Counted from the first letter of the stretch, positions 43,380-54,894 are shown. The stretch: 64,000 bases of DNA from Bosea sp. NBC_00550 (GCF_026020075.1 NZ_CP102772.1:1-64000); one strand, 5' to 3'. The notes: generated by a model from the letters alone, not told the origin. Made by a program: numbers and translations.

Positions 43380-44498
43380 TCAATCGGCCGAGACGATCTT
43401 GCCAGCATCCCATTTGTACATGGCGAAGCTCGGTGAGCTCAGGTCGCCGGTCTTGCCATAGGTCAGCGTGCCGATCGCCGTCTTGACCGGCATGCCGGAT
43501 TGCAGCGCCCTGGCGGCCCCGCTGGCGTCGCCCGCCTTGCCGGCCTTCTCGATTGCGGCCTTGAGCACCTCGACCGCGGCATAGGCATTGAGCGTGAAGG
43601 CCTCGGGCGGAATGCCCTTCTCCTTCAGCGCGGCGACGGCCTGGGCCGAATCCGGGTTCTTCAGCGCGTCGGTGGCGTTGGTGAAGAGGGTGCCCGTGGC
43701 GTGGTCGCCGCCGATCGCGGCGAACTCGGTGTTGGACAGGCCCTCGCCGCCGATGATGGTCGCCTTGACGCCGGCATCGGCGAGCTGGCGGGAGAGCAGC
43801 CCGCCTTCCGGGTGATAGCCGCCGAAATAGATCAGGTCGACATTGGCGGCCTTGAGGCGCGTCACGACCGCGGACATGTCCTTGTCGCCGGGGTTGACCG
43901 TCAGCGCGGCGACCTCCTTGAGGCCGCCGGCATTGATGCCCTTCTGGAAGGCGTCGGCAAGGCCCTTGCCGTAAGTGCCCTTGTCATGGACGATCGCGAT
44001 CTTCTTGTCCTTCAGGTTCTTCAGGACGTAGGTCGCGGCGATCTCCGCCTGCTGGTCGTCGCGGCCGCAGGTGCGGAAGACGTTGGTCAGGCCGCGCGTG
44101 GTCAGCGCCGGCGAGGTCGCCGTCGGCGTCACCATCAGCAGGCCGCTTTCCGCCAGCACGTCGGAAACCGCCATGGCGACGCCCGAGGTCACCGGCCCGA
44201 CCACGAACTTGACCTTCTCGCCGACCAGGAGGTTGGCGGCCGAGACACCCTGCTTGGGATCGCCGGCATCGTCGGCGAGCTTCAGCACGAGCTTCTCGCC
44301 GAGCACGCCGCCGCTCTTGTTGATGACATCGACGGCGGTCTGGGCGCCGTTCTTCACCTGGTCGCCATAGGCGGCGACCGGACCGGTCAACGGCGCGACG
44401 AGTCCGATGGTGATGTCGGCCTGCGCAGCCTGGCTTGAGAGGAACAAGGCGGTCGCGATCGCGGCGCCCGAGAGGAAATGGGACTTTTTCATTTTCAT
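43380..44498 (-). CDS. Branched-chain amino acid-type ABC substrate-binding protein
   Basis: Periplasmic binding protein of the LivJ/LivK family, 372 residues. A Sec signal ([21 protein letters not shown]) is followed by the family front [19 protein letters not shown] and the Leu/Ile/Val-binding fold: [39 protein letters not shown], and [15 protein letters not shown]. Permeases and ATPases (livHMGF) are not here, so it serves a transporter encoded elsewhere. Single gene with its own terminator. A Met two codons in (44492) is an alternative start. Confidence 0.93.
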   Translation of the reverse strand: MKMKKSHFLSGAAIATALFLSSQAAQADITIGLVAPLTGPVAAYGDQVKNGAQTAVDVINKSGGVLGEKLVLKLADDAGDPKQGVSAANLLVGEKVKFVVGPVTSGVAMAVSDVLAESGLLMVTPTATSPALTTRGLTNVFRTCGRDDQQAEIAATYVLKNLKDKKIAIVHDKGTYGKGLADAFQKGINAGGLKEVAALTVNPGDKDMSAVVTRLKAANVDLIYFGGYHPEGGLLSRQLADAGVKATIIGGEGLSNTEFAAIGGDHATGTLFTNATDALKNPDSAQAVAALKEKGIPPEAFTLNAYAAVEVLKAAIEKAGKAGDASGAARALQSGMPVKTAIGTLTYGKTGDLSSPSFAMYKWDAGKIVSAD

Positions 44499-44651
44499 CT
44501 CCCTACGACATGCAACTTATGCGCGCGATCCTGCCGTGGATCGCTTGTCGCCTGTATAGGCCATGACGAGCCGAGGGGCACTGCCTGCTTTTTCATCAGC
44601 TGTGGCGGGAAACGCATGGCTGCTGCTGGCCCGCTCCCGCGAAATCCTGAT

Positions 44652-44755
44652 GCCGTCCCGGACGGAGCGAAGCGGAGATCCGGGATCCATGCCTGAACTC
44701 AGGCGGAGATGCTCCGGCGTGGATCCCGGGTCTCCCTTCGGTCGCCCGGGATGAC
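44652..44755. repeat. Dispersed palindromic repeat, copy 2
   Basis: Opens CCGTCCCGGACGGAGCGAAG and closes GCCCGGGATGACG; it contains the same GATCCGGGATCCAT core as copy 1. Confidence 0.75.
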
Positions 44756-44774
44756 GCGGCGCATGTTTGCTCAA

Positions 44775-44804
44775 ACGAAAAAGGCCCGGCTTGCGCCGGG
44801 CCTT
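44775..44804 (-). terminator. Terminator of groESL
   Basis: Read leftwards after groEL: stem AAGGCCCGGCG-CAA-GCCGGGCCTT with TTTCG tail. Confidence 0.85.
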
Positions 44805-44828
44805 CCATAGTTCGCTTGGAGCGATGGA

Positions 44829-46511
<1,683 letters not shown>

Positions 46512-46514
46512 CTA

Positions 46515-46802
46515 TCAGCCGACGACGCCCATGATGTCGGATTCCTTCATGATGAGGAGATCCTGGCCGTCGATCTTGACCTCGGTGCCCGACCACTTGC
46601 CGAACAGGACGCGGTCGCCCTTCTTGACGTCGAGGGCAACGAGCTTGCCGGCTTCGTCACGCGCGCCGGAACCGACGGCGATGACCTCGCCCTCCTGGGG
46701 CTTTTCCTTGGCGGTCTCGGGGATGATGATGCCACCCTTGGTCTTCTCTTCGCCATCCAGGCGGCGGACCACGACGCGGTCATGCAAAGGACGGAACTTC
46801 AT
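46515..46802 (-). CDS. groES: Co-chaperonin GroES
   Basis: Ninety-five-residue lid protein of GroEL. Typical front [21 protein letters not shown], mobile loop [21 protein letters not shown] and the conserved [29 protein letters not shown] end. First gene of the operon, 63 bases downstream of the CIRCE element. Confidence 0.98.
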   Translation of the reverse strand: MKFRPLHDRVVVRRLDGEEKTKGGIIIPETAKEKPQEGEVIAVGSGARDEAGKLVALDVKKGDRVLFGKWSGTEVKIDGQDLLIMKESDIMGVVG

Positions 46803-46865
46803 GGTTCTGTCTTCCTCTCGGTCTTATTCGGTGCGGGCGCCGCTGAAGGGCCCCGGGTGAGGCTG

Positions 46866-46892
46866 TTAGCAGTCACCTGACGGGAGTGCTAA
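46866..46892. promoter_or_regulatory. CIRCE operator (HrcA-binding site)
   Basis: TTAGCAGTC-N9-GAGTGCTAA, eight of nine bases of the left arm and all of the right matching the CIRCE consensus TTAGCACTC-N9-GAGTGCTAA. It sits just upstream of groES; HrcA repression released by heat is the known mechanism. Confidence 0.95.
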
Positions 46893-47029
46893 CAGATGCC
46901 GCGGAGATAGGCTTGGGGTCGCGGAGAGTCAAGGAAGCCTGCGACGATAAAGTGAACGCCGCCAGATGCGGCATCGCCGCCCTTCGCCTACCGGCTGCCG
47001 CCAGCGCTAGAACACGCTAAGATGGCCGA

Positions 47030-47485
47030 ATGACGACACCCGTGCCCGACCCCCGCCTCGACGCCATCGCCCGCTCCTGCGTCGCGCTGCACGTCCGCAT
47101 GACAGCGCGCGCCGTGACGCGCGCCTATGACGAGGCGATGCGACCGAGCGGACTGAAGATCACGCAGTTCGTGCTGCTCTCGGCCTTGAGCACGGGGCAA
47201 TGGAAGTCGGTGACCGAGCTGGCCGAGCGCTTCGCGCTGGAGCGGACATCGCTGACGCGCAATCTCCAACTGCTGGCGGTCGAGGGAATGGTCGAGCCGG
47301 TCGAATGCCGCGGGCGCGCCTCCGTCTATGCCGTGACGGAGAAGGGCCGGGCCGCGATCGAAGCCGCCATCCCCTATTGGCGGGCCGCACAGGACAAGAT
47401 CGAGGGCGGCTTCGGCGAGGAGCGCTGGCGCGATACGCGCGACGGGCTCAAGGCGCTGCGCAAGGCGGCGCGTGATGTGCGTTGA
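47030..47485 (+). CDS. MarR-family transcriptional regulator
   Basis: A 151-residue winged-helix regulator. The MarR DNA-binding helices lie around ITQFVLLSALSTGQWKSVTELAERFALERTSLTRNLQLLAVEGMVE, followed by the wing (RGRASVYAVTEKGRAAIEAAIPYW). It has no obvious partner gene other than the thioesterase 69 bases downstream, in front of which lies a perfect 18-base palindrome that is a good candidate for its operator. The ligand is unknown. Confidence 0.93.
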   Translation: MTTPVPDPRLDAIARSCVALHVRMTARAVTRAYDEAMRPSGLKITQFVLLSALSTGQWKSVTELAERFALERTSLTRNLQLLAVEGMVEPVECRGRASVYAVTEKGRAAIEAAIPYWRAAQDKIEGGFGEERWRDTRDGLKALRKAARDVR

Positions 47486-47498
47486 CGCACGGCTCCGA

Positions 47499-47541
47499 TT
47501 GACGCGCATGCCATCCTCTCTCTATCGTGCAGATACACGAT
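47499..47541 (+). promoter_or_regulatory. Promoter with palindromic operator before the thioesterase gene
   Basis: A possible -35 TTGACG (47499-47504), 18-base spacer and -10 TATCGT (47523-47528). The palindrome ATCGTG-CAGATA-CACGAT (47524-47541) covers the -10 element, where a MarR-type repressor would block transcription. Confidence 0.55.
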
Positions 47542-47554
47542 TGGAGAAGAAGTC

Positions 47555-48037
47555 ATGGATCGGACCTTTGGTGTTGTGTCCCGCGAGGTGCTGGTTGCGG
47601 ATGGGGGCCTGAGCTTCTTGCGCGGCATCATTGCCGGCACCCAGCCGGCCCCGCCCTTCGCCCAGACCATGGATTTCGATCTGGTCGAGGCGGAGGAGGG
47701 CAGGGTCGTCTTCGTCGGTGTGCCGTCGGCGCGCTTCTTCAACCCGCTCGGCACGATCCATGGCGGCTGGACCGCGACGATCCTCGACTCCGCCATGGCC
47801 TGCGCCGCGCACTCCACGTTGAAGTCCGGCGAGGGCTACACCACGCTGGAGATGAAGCTGAACTATGTCCGGCCGGTCATGCCCGATAGCGGCACGGTGC
47901 GCTGCGAGGGCAAGCTGATCCATCGCGGCGGTTCGGTGATCACGACCGAAGGCAACCTGCGAGACGAGCGCGGCAGATTGCTGGCGCACGGCACGGAGAC
48001 CTGCCTGGTCTTTCCGGCGAAGCCTAGCGCCGGCTGA
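47555..48037 (+). CDS. PaaI-type hotdog thioesterase
   Basis: A 160-residue acyl-CoA thioesterase of the hotdog fold. The PaaI/DUF4442-type core is FNPLGTIHGGWTATILDSAMACAAHS, in which HGG is the substrate-binding and catalytic stretch, then the beta-rich region TTLEMKLNYVRPVMPDSGTVRCEG. It hydrolyses a CoA thioester, likely aromatic or medium-chain. Downstream of a MarR gene in the same direction. The last 14 bases overlap the convergent EamA transporter gene. Confidence 0.9.
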   Translation: MDRTFGVVSREVLVADGGLSFLRGIIAGTQPAPPFAQTMDFDLVEAEEGRVVFVGVPSARFFNPLGTIHGGWTATILDSAMACAAHSTLKSGEGYTTLEMKLNYVRPVMPDSGTVRCEGKLIHRGGSVITTEGNLRDERGRLLAHGTETCLVFPAKPSAG

Positions 48038-48866
48038 CCGCGACGGCGCCGGCCACGATCAACAGCGCGCCGAGATAGGTTGTGTACAGCGGCACCTCGC
48101 CGAAGACGAAGAAGCCGAGCAGGCTCGCCCAGATCAGCGCCGTGTATTCGATCGCTGCCAGCCGGGAGGCGGTCGCCCTGGCATAGGCCGAGGTGAGCGT
48201 GAGATGACCGGCGACGCCGAGCGCGCCGGCGACCAGATAGATCCCGAGGTCGGCAAGGCCCATCGGCACGAAGGCGAAAGCGGCGGGGACGGCGAGGCAC
48301 AGCGCCGGCCCGACATTCTGGAAGGCGACGATGACGGTGGGGTGTTCCCGGACCGCGATCCGCCGCAGCAGGATCAGGTTGAAGGCGTAGCTCACCGCCG
48401 AGAACAGGGCGGCCGCGACGCCGAGACTGGCGCCGCTGACATGGCCCTGCAGCCGCGGCCAGACCATGACCAGCATGCCGGCGAGCCCGAAGCCGAGCGC
48501 CTGCAGGATGCGTTTGTCGATCCTCTCCTTCAACAGCAGGCCGCCGAGCAGCGCGACGAAGACCGGGGCGAGGAACGACAGCGTCAGCGCCTCGGCGAGC
48601 GGCAGCACCGAGATCGAATAGAAGAAGCTGCCGGCCGTGAGCACGACGAGGGGGATGCGCGCGACATTGCCGATGACGCTCGCGCGCGTCGGGCGGAGCG
48701 GGCGTGCGATCGCGAGGACGATCAGCGCGCAAAGGCCGCCCATCAGGAAGCGCATGAACAGCGCCAGGGCAAAGGGCTGATGCTGCATCTGGCCCTTCAG
48801 CACCGCATCCATGGCGGTGAGTAGGGCGATGCCGAGCGCGGCGCGCAGAGCGATCGACGAGGTCAT
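48024..48866 (-). CDS. EamA/DMT-family transporter
   Basis: A 280-residue permease with ten membrane helices made of two EamA repeats; the second repeat ends AIEYTALIWASLLGFFVFGE, the usual motif. The frame remains open far upstream to 50594, but everything before the ATG at 48866 (MTSSIALRAALG) is antisense to another gene and hydrophilic, so I start here. The substrate of such drug/metabolite exporters cannot be told. Its 3' end overlaps the thioesterase gene. Confidence 0.88.
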   Translation of the reverse strand: MTSSIALRAALGIALLTAMDAVLKGQMQHQPFALALFMRFLMGGLCALIVLAIARPLRPTRASVIGNVARIPLVVLTAGSFFYSISVLPLAEALTLSFLAPVFVALLGGLLLKERIDKRILQALGFGLAGMLVMVWPRLQGHVSGASLGVAAALFSAVSYAFNLILLRRIAVREHPTVIVAFQNVGPALCLAVPAAFAFVPMGLADLGIYLVAGALGVAGHLTLTSAYARATASRLAAIEYTALIWASLLGFFVFGEVPLYTTYLGALLIVAGAVAVSRR

Positions 48867-49148
48867 GATGTCAGGCCGCGTCCATGGCTTTCCGGAAGGC
48901 GCCCGTGCGGACCATGGGCAGCAACTCCCGTCTAAGGCCGATCCCGGGGCGCGGATAGGGGAGGGGCGCACAGGCCCCCAATGCCGCCATTGCAGGTGTG
49001 AAAGCGCCGGAACGTCCCGGCGCCGACACCTCCCCGCTTGGAAAAGGGCCGCGCCGACGCTAGGCCGTATCGGGGCAGGCTTGCGGCAGCCGGGCGAATC
49101 GCGCGAACCGCCACATAGCGCCGCGCAGGACGAAGTGACCGAGAGGCG

Positions 49149-50573
49149 ATGACCGTTCTTCTGCCCTTCATCGTCAATGCCGGGCTGAATTTCGTCCTCG
49201 GGCTGCTCGTTGCCCTGTTCCTCGGCCCCGCAGCCTTCGGGGTCTATGCGATCGGCGCCGCGATCGTCGTCCTGGTCAACACGGCGCTGCTCGACTGGCT
49301 GAAGCTCTCGGTCATCCGTTTCTATTCGGGCCGCGAGCGCGAACCCGGTATCCGCGCGACCCTCGATCTGCTCTTCGCCGGCATCGGCCTCTCGCTCTGC
49401 GCGCTGCTGGCGGCGGCGCTGCTGGCCGGCATCGATACGGGCCTGCCGATGACCCTGCTCGTCGTCGCCGTTGCCGGGGGCGTCGGTGCCGGCTGGTTCG
49501 ACTATCACGGCGCCATCGCCCGCTCGCGCTTTCTCGATGCCGCCTATGCCCGTCTCGTCGTCGTCAGGAGTTCCGTTGCGCTCCTGCTGATGGTCGGTGC
49601 GGCCTGGCTGATGCGCGATCCCGTGCTCGTCCTTCTTGGCGGGCTCGTCAGCACCATCGTCTCGGTGCTCGCCGTGCGCCGCAGGCTGGCCGAGGACGGA
49701 CCGAGCTTTGCCGCGGCGCGGGCCGACCTCGCCCGCAGCTTCGCGCGCTATGCGCTGCCGCTGGTGGCCGGCAACGCCGTCTATTCCATCATCCCGCTGC
49801 TCAATCGCGCGATCCTGGCGGATCGACTCGGTTTTGCGGAAGCCGGCTATTTCTCGCTCGCCTCCGATATCGGCCTGCGGCTTTTCCCCGTTCTGGCTTC
49901 GATGCTGGAGATCCTGCTGCTGCGAGAGGTCATCCGTCTCGACGAGACGCGGGGGCGGCTGGCAGCGCAGAAGCGCATCGCGCGCAATATGGCGTTGGTG
50001 CTTGCCGTCGTCCTTCCCGTCGCCCTGGGCTTCTGGCTGACGCTGCCGGCCTTCGAGCGGGTCTTCGTGCCGGTGAGTTTTCGAGGTCACTTTGCCAACC
50101 ACATGGCATTGCTGCTGCCCGGCTTCGCGGCGATCGCGCTGTTCCAGGCGGCGATCTACCCGGTCTTCCTGCTGGAAAGGCGTACGCGCGTCGCGGCGCT
50201 CGCCGCTCTGGTGGGGCTGGTGGTCAATCTCGCCGTCATCTACCTGCCGCCGGGAGCGTTTGCGCCCGGAACGATCGCAATCGCGCAAAGTGCCGCCTTC
50301 GTCACGGCGTTTCTCGTCACCGGCTTGGTGGCCTTGCGCGCGCTGCCGTCCTGGCCGCCGCTGCACGATATCGGCTGCATCATCCTCGCCGGTGTCGTGA
50401 TGGGAGCGGTGGTCTGGCCGCTGCAGAACCGCTTGCCTGCCTTGCTGGAGCTGCCGCTTCAGATCGTCCTCGGCGGGTTGGCCTATGCGGCTGTCATCCT
50501 CGCTTGCGATATCGGCCGCTGGCGCACCGGCCTGAAACTGCGGTGGCTCGCCCGAAAGAGCGCGCGGCGATAG
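49149..50573 (+). CDS. Polysaccharide flippase (Wzx/oligosaccharide exporter-like)
   Basis: A 474-residue membrane protein of the MATE/MVF superfamily, with about 13 hydrophobic helices. Conserved features are FVLGLLVALFLGPAAFGVYAI at the front, LARSFARYALPLVAGNAVYSIIPLLNRAIL in the middle and RSA-like basic loops. It would flip lipid-linked oligosaccharides across the inner membrane. GAGAGG precedes the ATG. No glycosyltransferases are adjacent, so the polysaccharide is unknown. Confidence 0.85.
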   Translation: MTVLLPFIVNAGLNFVLGLLVALFLGPAAFGVYAIGAAIVVLVNTALLDWLKLSVIRFYSGREREPGIRATLDLLFAGIGLSLCALLAAALLAGIDTGLPMTLLVVAVAGGVGAGWFDYHGAIARSRFLDAAYARLVVVRSSVALLLMVGAAWLMRDPVLVLLGGLVSTIVSVLAVRRRLAEDGPSFAAARADLARSFARYALPLVAGNAVYSIIPLLNRAILADRLGFAEAGYFSLASDIGLRLFPVLASMLEILLLREVIRLDETRGRLAAQKRIARNMALVLAVVLPVALGFWLTLPAFERVFVPVSFRGHFANHMALLLPGFAAIALFQAAIYPVFLLERRTRVAALAALVGLVVNLAVIYLPPGAFAPGTIAIAQSAAFVTAFLVTGLVALRALPSWPPLHDIGCIILAGVVMGAVVWPLQNRLPALLELPLQIVLGGLAYAAVILACDIGRWRTGLKLRWLARKSARR

Positions 50574-50736
50574 CGCCCGCAACTTTTCCTTCACCCTGAC
50601 ATTTGACGCCGCGCTAAGGTTAATTCCGTGAATTGAGCGGTTTGGGCCCGGTTTGGACCCGCAAACCTCGGCGATTCACCATTCCTTTGAGGCAGCGCCG
50701 CAGGCTCCCGGCAGTTGATGTCGAGAGTATTGCGTG

Positions 50737-51534
50737 ATGCGTCGAACGATTGTGCTTCCGCTGCTGGTCGTTGCCGGCACCCTGGCTGCGAGCGCGGCCG
50801 TGGCGCAGGGCTATGCCGCCCCGAACGACCCCATGGCCGCCGCCCGCGGCCGGGCGAATTATGGCGGCGGCTTCATCGAGATGCTGATGACCGGCCGGGA
50901 CCCGACGCCCTATGGCCGCGGCGGCGCCGTCTACAATCGCCCCGGCGGCTACGCTTATGGCCAGACGGTCCGATCGGCGCCCGGCTACGAGGTCGACCCG
51001 TTCGAGGCGGCGGGGCAGCCGCGTGCCGGCCGCCGCATGGCCGCGCTCGGCGAGCCGGTCGAGCCGCAGCAGGGCATCCAGCAGATCGTCGATCCGCGCT
51101 TCCGCAAGCAGGAGGTCGCCTATGACGGGCCGCACAAGCCCGGCACGATCATCATCGACACCCCCCAGCGTTTCCTCTTCCTGGTGCAGCCCGGCGGCAG
51201 GGCCCTGCGTTACGGCATCGGCGTCGGCCGCCCCGGCTTCTCATGGGCGGGGATGAAGACGGTGTCCCGCAAGGCGGAATGGCCGAGTTGGACGCCGCCG
51301 GCCGAGATGCTCAAGCGTCGGCCGGATCTGCCGCGCTTCATGGCAGGCGGCCCGGAAAACCCGATGGGCGCGCGCGCCATGTATCTCGGCTCGACGCTCT
51401 ACCGCATTCACGGCACCAACGAGCCCAATACCATCGGGCAGGCGGTCTCGTCAGGCTGCATCCGCATGACCAATGACGACGTCACCGATCTCTACGAGCG
51501 CGTGCGCGTCGGCGCCAAGGTGCTGGTGATCTGA
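50737..51534 (+). CDS. L,D-transpeptidase (YkuD), copy 1
   Basis: A 265-residue periplasmic enzyme that forms 3-3 cross-links in peptidoglycan or attaches proteins to it. Signal peptide 1-23 (LLVVAGTLAASAAVA). The YkuD domain starts near GTIIIDTPQRFLFLVQPGG and carries the catalytic block RIHGTNEPNTIGQAVSSGCIRM with Cys in SSGCIR. The ATG at 50737 follows a GTG at 50734. A second enzyme of the same type lies at 52513-53274 on the other strand, with DUF2076 between. Confidence 0.93.
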   Translation: MRRTIVLPLLVVAGTLAASAAVAQGYAAPNDPMAAARGRANYGGGFIEMLMTGRDPTPYGRGGAVYNRPGGYAYGQTVRSAPGYEVDPFEAAGQPRAGRRMAALGEPVEPQQGIQQIVDPRFRKQEVAYDGPHKPGTIIIDTPQRFLFLVQPGGRALRYGIGVGRPGFSWAGMKTVSRKAEWPSWTPPAEMLKRRPDLPRFMAGGPENPMGARAMYLGSTLYRIHGTNEPNTIGQAVSSGCIRMTNDDVTDLYERVRVGAKVLVI

Positions 51535-51560
51535 GGCGGAGCGGAGAGCCGCTCGCAAGA

Positions 51561-51588
51561 AAAAGCCCGCCTTCTCAGGCGGGCTTTG
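51561..51588. terminator. Bidirectional terminator
   Basis: AAAAAGCCCGCC-TTCTCA-GGCGGGCTTTG: a symmetric hairpin with A-run and T-run, positioned between two convergent genes. Confidence 0.85.
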
Positions 51589-51605
51589 TCGTTTCGGTGC
51601 TGGCG

Positions 51606-52415
51606 TCAGACCCAGCTGTCATCGTCGCCGGAATCGAGGCCCGGATCGTCGTCCTCGTAAGTCGCTGGCTCGGATCTGGCCTCGCCGTCATAACCCTGGT
51701 CGTAGCCCGAGCGATCCTGCGCTGCCTGGTCCGAGGCGCCCTGGTCATAGGCCGCCTGTTGCGTGCTGGCACCGGCATCGGTGTTGGTGCTGGCGTTCGT
51801 ATCCGCCGCGGCCGCCGGGGTCGCGGGCTTGGCAGCGTTACCCGCGCCGCTGAAGGCATTGGTCAGGACGTTGCCGAGGACGAGACCGCCGGCGACGCCG
51901 GCCGCCGTCGTCAGGGCGCTCGCCATGAAGCCGCCGCCACGGCCGGCGGCCTGCTGCGGCTGGTTGCTCCACGGGCCGGGCTGCGCGGACGCGGCGGCCT
52001 GCATCGGCGCCGCCTGCATGGGCTGGCCCTGCGGCTGCGTGTTCCAGGCGCCGGACGGCGCGGGCGCGTCGCCGCGCGGCGGGACGGAGGGCACCGATCC
52101 GGCACGCGGCGGGCTGGCGCCGCCGAAGATGCCTGACAGGAAGCCGCCGGCCGCCGGCTGGGATGCGGCCTCGCTGGCGCGGGTCTGAGCTTCGCGCAGC
52201 TGCGCCTGCAGGCTCTCGACCTGCTGGTTCAGATTGGTGAGGGCCTGCTCCTGCACATAGACCGCCTGGGCCATGGCATAAGGCGCATAGGGCTGCTCGC
52301 GCAGGCGTTCTGCGATGAAGTTCTCAGCCTCGGGGTCGCGGGGCTGATTGGCCGCCTGTTTCAGGCGGTCGAAAATCCCGGCGATCACGTCGCGTTCCTG
52401 CGGCGTCATCGTCAT
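51606..52415 (-). CDS. DUF2076 protein
   Basis: A 269-residue protein of the DUF2076 family, identified from the front TPQERDVIAGIFDRLKQAANQPRDPEAENFIAERLREQPYA (only a fragment shown) and a coiled-coil segment (LTNLNQQVESLQAQLREAQTR). A long Pro/Ala/Gln-rich linker includes two Gly-rich hydrophobic stretches (FLSGIFGGASPP, ASALTTAAGVAGGLVLGNVL). The tail is acidic (YEDDDPGLDSGDDDSW). The role is not established; it is suspected to be envelope-linked. Lies between two L,D-transpeptidases. Confidence 0.85.
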   Translation of the reverse strand: MTMTPQERDVIAGIFDRLKQAANQPRDPEAENFIAERLREQPYAPYAMAQAVYVQEQALTNLNQQVESLQAQLREAQTRASEAASQPAAGGFLSGIFGGASPPRAGSVPSVPPRGDAPAPSGAWNTQPQGQPMQAAPMQAAASAQPGPWSNQPQQAAGRGGGFMASALTTAAGVAGGLVLGNVLTNAFSGAGNAAKPATPAAAADTNASTNTDAGASTQQAAYDQGASDQAAQDRSGYDQGYDGEARSEPATYEDDDPGLDSGDDDSWV

Positions 52416-52512
52416 CTCCTCTCGTTGCGCGGCATTGCTTGCGCCGCGCTCAAGAGGTGGGACCGTCCTGTGACAGTATCAAGGCCGAAGCCGCGGCACG
52501 CTGCCGCGCGCT

Positions 52513-53274
52513 TCAGATGCTGCCGCCGAAATCGTCATCCGGCGGCGGGATCTCGTCGCCGTCCATATTCGGCTGCAGCGTGCCGCGGTTGAGCACCACG
52601 ACGGCCGTGCCGGTCGGCACGCGGCTGTAGAGGTCGATGATGTCCTGGTTGAACAGGCGGATGCAGCCGGACGACACCGACTTGCCGATCGACCACGGCT
52701 CGGACGTGCCATGGATGCGATACAGCGTGTCGCGGCTGCCCTGGTAGAGATAAAGGGCGCGGGCACCGAGCGGGTTCTCGAGTCCGCCGGCCATGCCGGC
52801 AGCCCAGGCGCGGTTCCGCTCCGGCTCGCGGGCGATCATCGCGGGAGTCGGGGTCCAACGCGGCCACTGCGCCTTGCGGGCGACGGTGGCCCGGCCACGC
52901 CAGGACATGCCCTGCTTGCCGACGCCGATGCCGTAGCGGATCGCCTTGCCGTTCTCCTGAACGAGGTAGAGGAAGCGGTTGTCGGTATCGACGACGATGG
53001 TGCCGGGCTGCTCGCGCGTCGGATACGACACGATGCGGCGCAGGAACTGCGGATCGACCTCGTCCAGGTCCGTCGCCGGCAGCGGGTGCTGCTCGTCGGG
53101 CCGCTCGCCATACATCGTGAGATACTCGGCACTGACATGCGGCCCACGCGAGGCAACCTCGAAGGGTTGCTGGCGCTGGCCTACGCAGGCCGCGAGGAAG
53201 AGCGGGGTCAGCGCCGCAAAAACGCGACGGGTCGGCCGGGCGAGGGAAGAGGCGGGCGGGCGGGCGGGGGACAT
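52513..53274 (-). CDS. L,D-transpeptidase (YkuD) lipoprotein, copy 2
   Basis: A 253-residue relative of the enzyme at 50737-51534. The front carries a lipobox LFLAAC so it should be membrane-anchored. The YkuD domain starts at [19 protein letters not shown] and the active site is [22 protein letters not shown]. The start at 53274 ([10 protein letters not shown]) is the Met nearest the signal; upstream codons look non-coding. It cross-links or modifies peptidoglycan. The tail is acidic (PPPDDDFGG). Confidence 0.92.
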   Translation of the reverse strand: MSPARPPASSLARPTRRVFAALTPLFLAACVGQRQQPFEVASRGPHVSAEYLTMYGERPDEQHPLPATDLDEVDPQFLRRIVSYPTREQPGTIVVDTDNRFLYLVQENGKAIRYGIGVGKQGMSWRGRATVARKAQWPRWTPTPAMIAREPERNRAWAAGMAGGLENPLGARALYLYQGSRDTLYRIHGTSEPWSIGKSVSSGCIRLFNQDIIDLYSRVPTGTAVVVLNRGTLQPNMDGDEIPPPDDDFGGSI

Positions 53275-53488
53275 CGACAAAAAACTCGGCGTTGCGGGCG
53301 GGAAATCAACGGTGGGACGGCGCCGGGGTTCCATGCGCCGTTGCAGGTCCCCGTTCAAGGTTCCCGAGATGGCCGTGGGGTGAACAGGAGGTGGCCAAAT
53401 TGTGTCCGTGCAACTCTGTTGCCGATCAGCCACAGACGGGGTCGGGTCACACCCCTGCATCAGGCGCCGCTTCGATGAGCGGATTAAG

Positions 53489-54894
53489 CTAGGACGCTTC
53501 CCTCAAGCCCCACCGCAGCAGGCCCAGCCGCTCGCGCGCCCACCAGCGCCACAGCATCATCACGGCGACGACGGCAAGCCCGATCGCGAGCCCGATCCAG
53601 ATGCCGCGCCCGGCGAGCGGGGTCAGGAAGCCGAGTGCCGCTGAAAGCGGCAGGCCGATGCCCCAATAGCCGATGCCTGCCAGGATCATCGGCAGGCAGG
53701 TGTCGCCGAGCCCGCGCAGGATCGACGAGCCGATGACCTGCGCGCCATCGGCGATCTGGAAGACCGCGGCATAGAACAGGAAGATCATCGCGAGCTGCGC
53801 CACCGCTTCCGCCCCCGGCTTGGAGCGGTCGAGGAAGGGCGCGACCAGCCATTGCGGCACGACAGCCATCAGCAGAGCCGTGCAGGTCATGAAGCTCAGG
53901 GCGAGGATGAGCGCCATGGTGCCGGCGCGGCGGATGCCGTCCTTGTCGCCGGCGCCGAAGGCGCGGCCCACGCGCACCGTGCCGGCCTGGCCGATGCCGA
54001 GCGGCACCATGAATGTCAGCGAGGCGATCTGGATCGCGATGGCGTGCGCCGCGAGGGAGGACGCGCCGATCAGACCCATCAGGAAGGCGGCGCCGTTGAA
54101 GATCACCACCTCGAAGGCGAGCGTCAGGCCGATGGGCAGGCCGAGGCGCCAGAAGGCGCGGTAGCGCGACCAGTCCGGCACCCAGAAGCGGCCGAGCAGA
54201 TGATAGCGCCGGAAGCGCCGGTCGAGCACGACGACGAGCGCCAGCCCCGCGAACATCAGGGCCGATGACAAGGCCGTCGCCAGCCCCGAGCCCGGCAGGC
54301 CGAGCGCGGGAAAGCCCAGCTGCCCAAACATCAGGCACCAGTTGGCGAGGGCGTTGAAGGCGACCGCGAACAGCACGACGATGAAAGCCCAGCGCGGCCG
54401 CTGCAAAGCGGCGACGAAGCCGCGCAGGCACAGATAGAGGAAGAAGGGCAGCAGGCCCCATTGCAGCGTGTGGACATAGGAAGCTGCTGCCTTCGACAGG
54501 CCGGGGTCCTGCCCCATCGCCCTGAGAATGAACTCGGCCTGCCACAGAAACAGCCACATCGGCCCGACCATCGTGGCGGCGGCCCAGAAGCCTTGCCGCA
54601 CCGTGCGGCGCAGATCGCGCACCGCATGCCGGTTGCGGCCGAGTTCGATCGCGATCATCGGCGAGACCGCACCCATCACGCCGATGCCGAAGATCAGCAC
54701 GGAATTGTAGAGATTGGTGCCGAGCGCGCCGGCTGCCAGGGCGTCCGGCTGAGATGGCCCATCATGATGACGTCGGTCGCCGTCATCGCCGTCTGCGCGA
54801 CATTGGTCAGCACCATCGGCCAGCTGAGGGCGAGCATGGCGCGCGCCTCGGTGAGCCAGGGACTGAGCGGTTGCGAGGCGTCGGCGATCGTCAT
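53489..54894 (-). pseudogene. MATE-family efflux transporter with a frameshift
   Basis: Twelve-helix MATE multidrug exporter. The first 49 codons (MTIADASQPLSPWLTEARAML ... MTATDVIMMGHLS) are in one frame from the ATG at 54894, and the remaining 400 residues in another, from about 54745. A single missing base near 54747 (CCGG for CCGGG on the plus strand) would join them as MGHLSPDALAAGALGTNLYN, the expected family sequence. All other landmarks are complete (SPMIAIELGRNRHAVRDLRR; LPIGLTLAFEVVIFN). It is either a recent pseudogene or a sequencing error. Confidence 0.85.

Noticed and set aside
48867..50594. Minus-strand extension of the EamA frame to 856 residues
   Set aside because: It is antisense to the flippase gene, hydrophilic and Gln/Asp/Arg-rich, with no ribosome site. 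The true start is at 48866.
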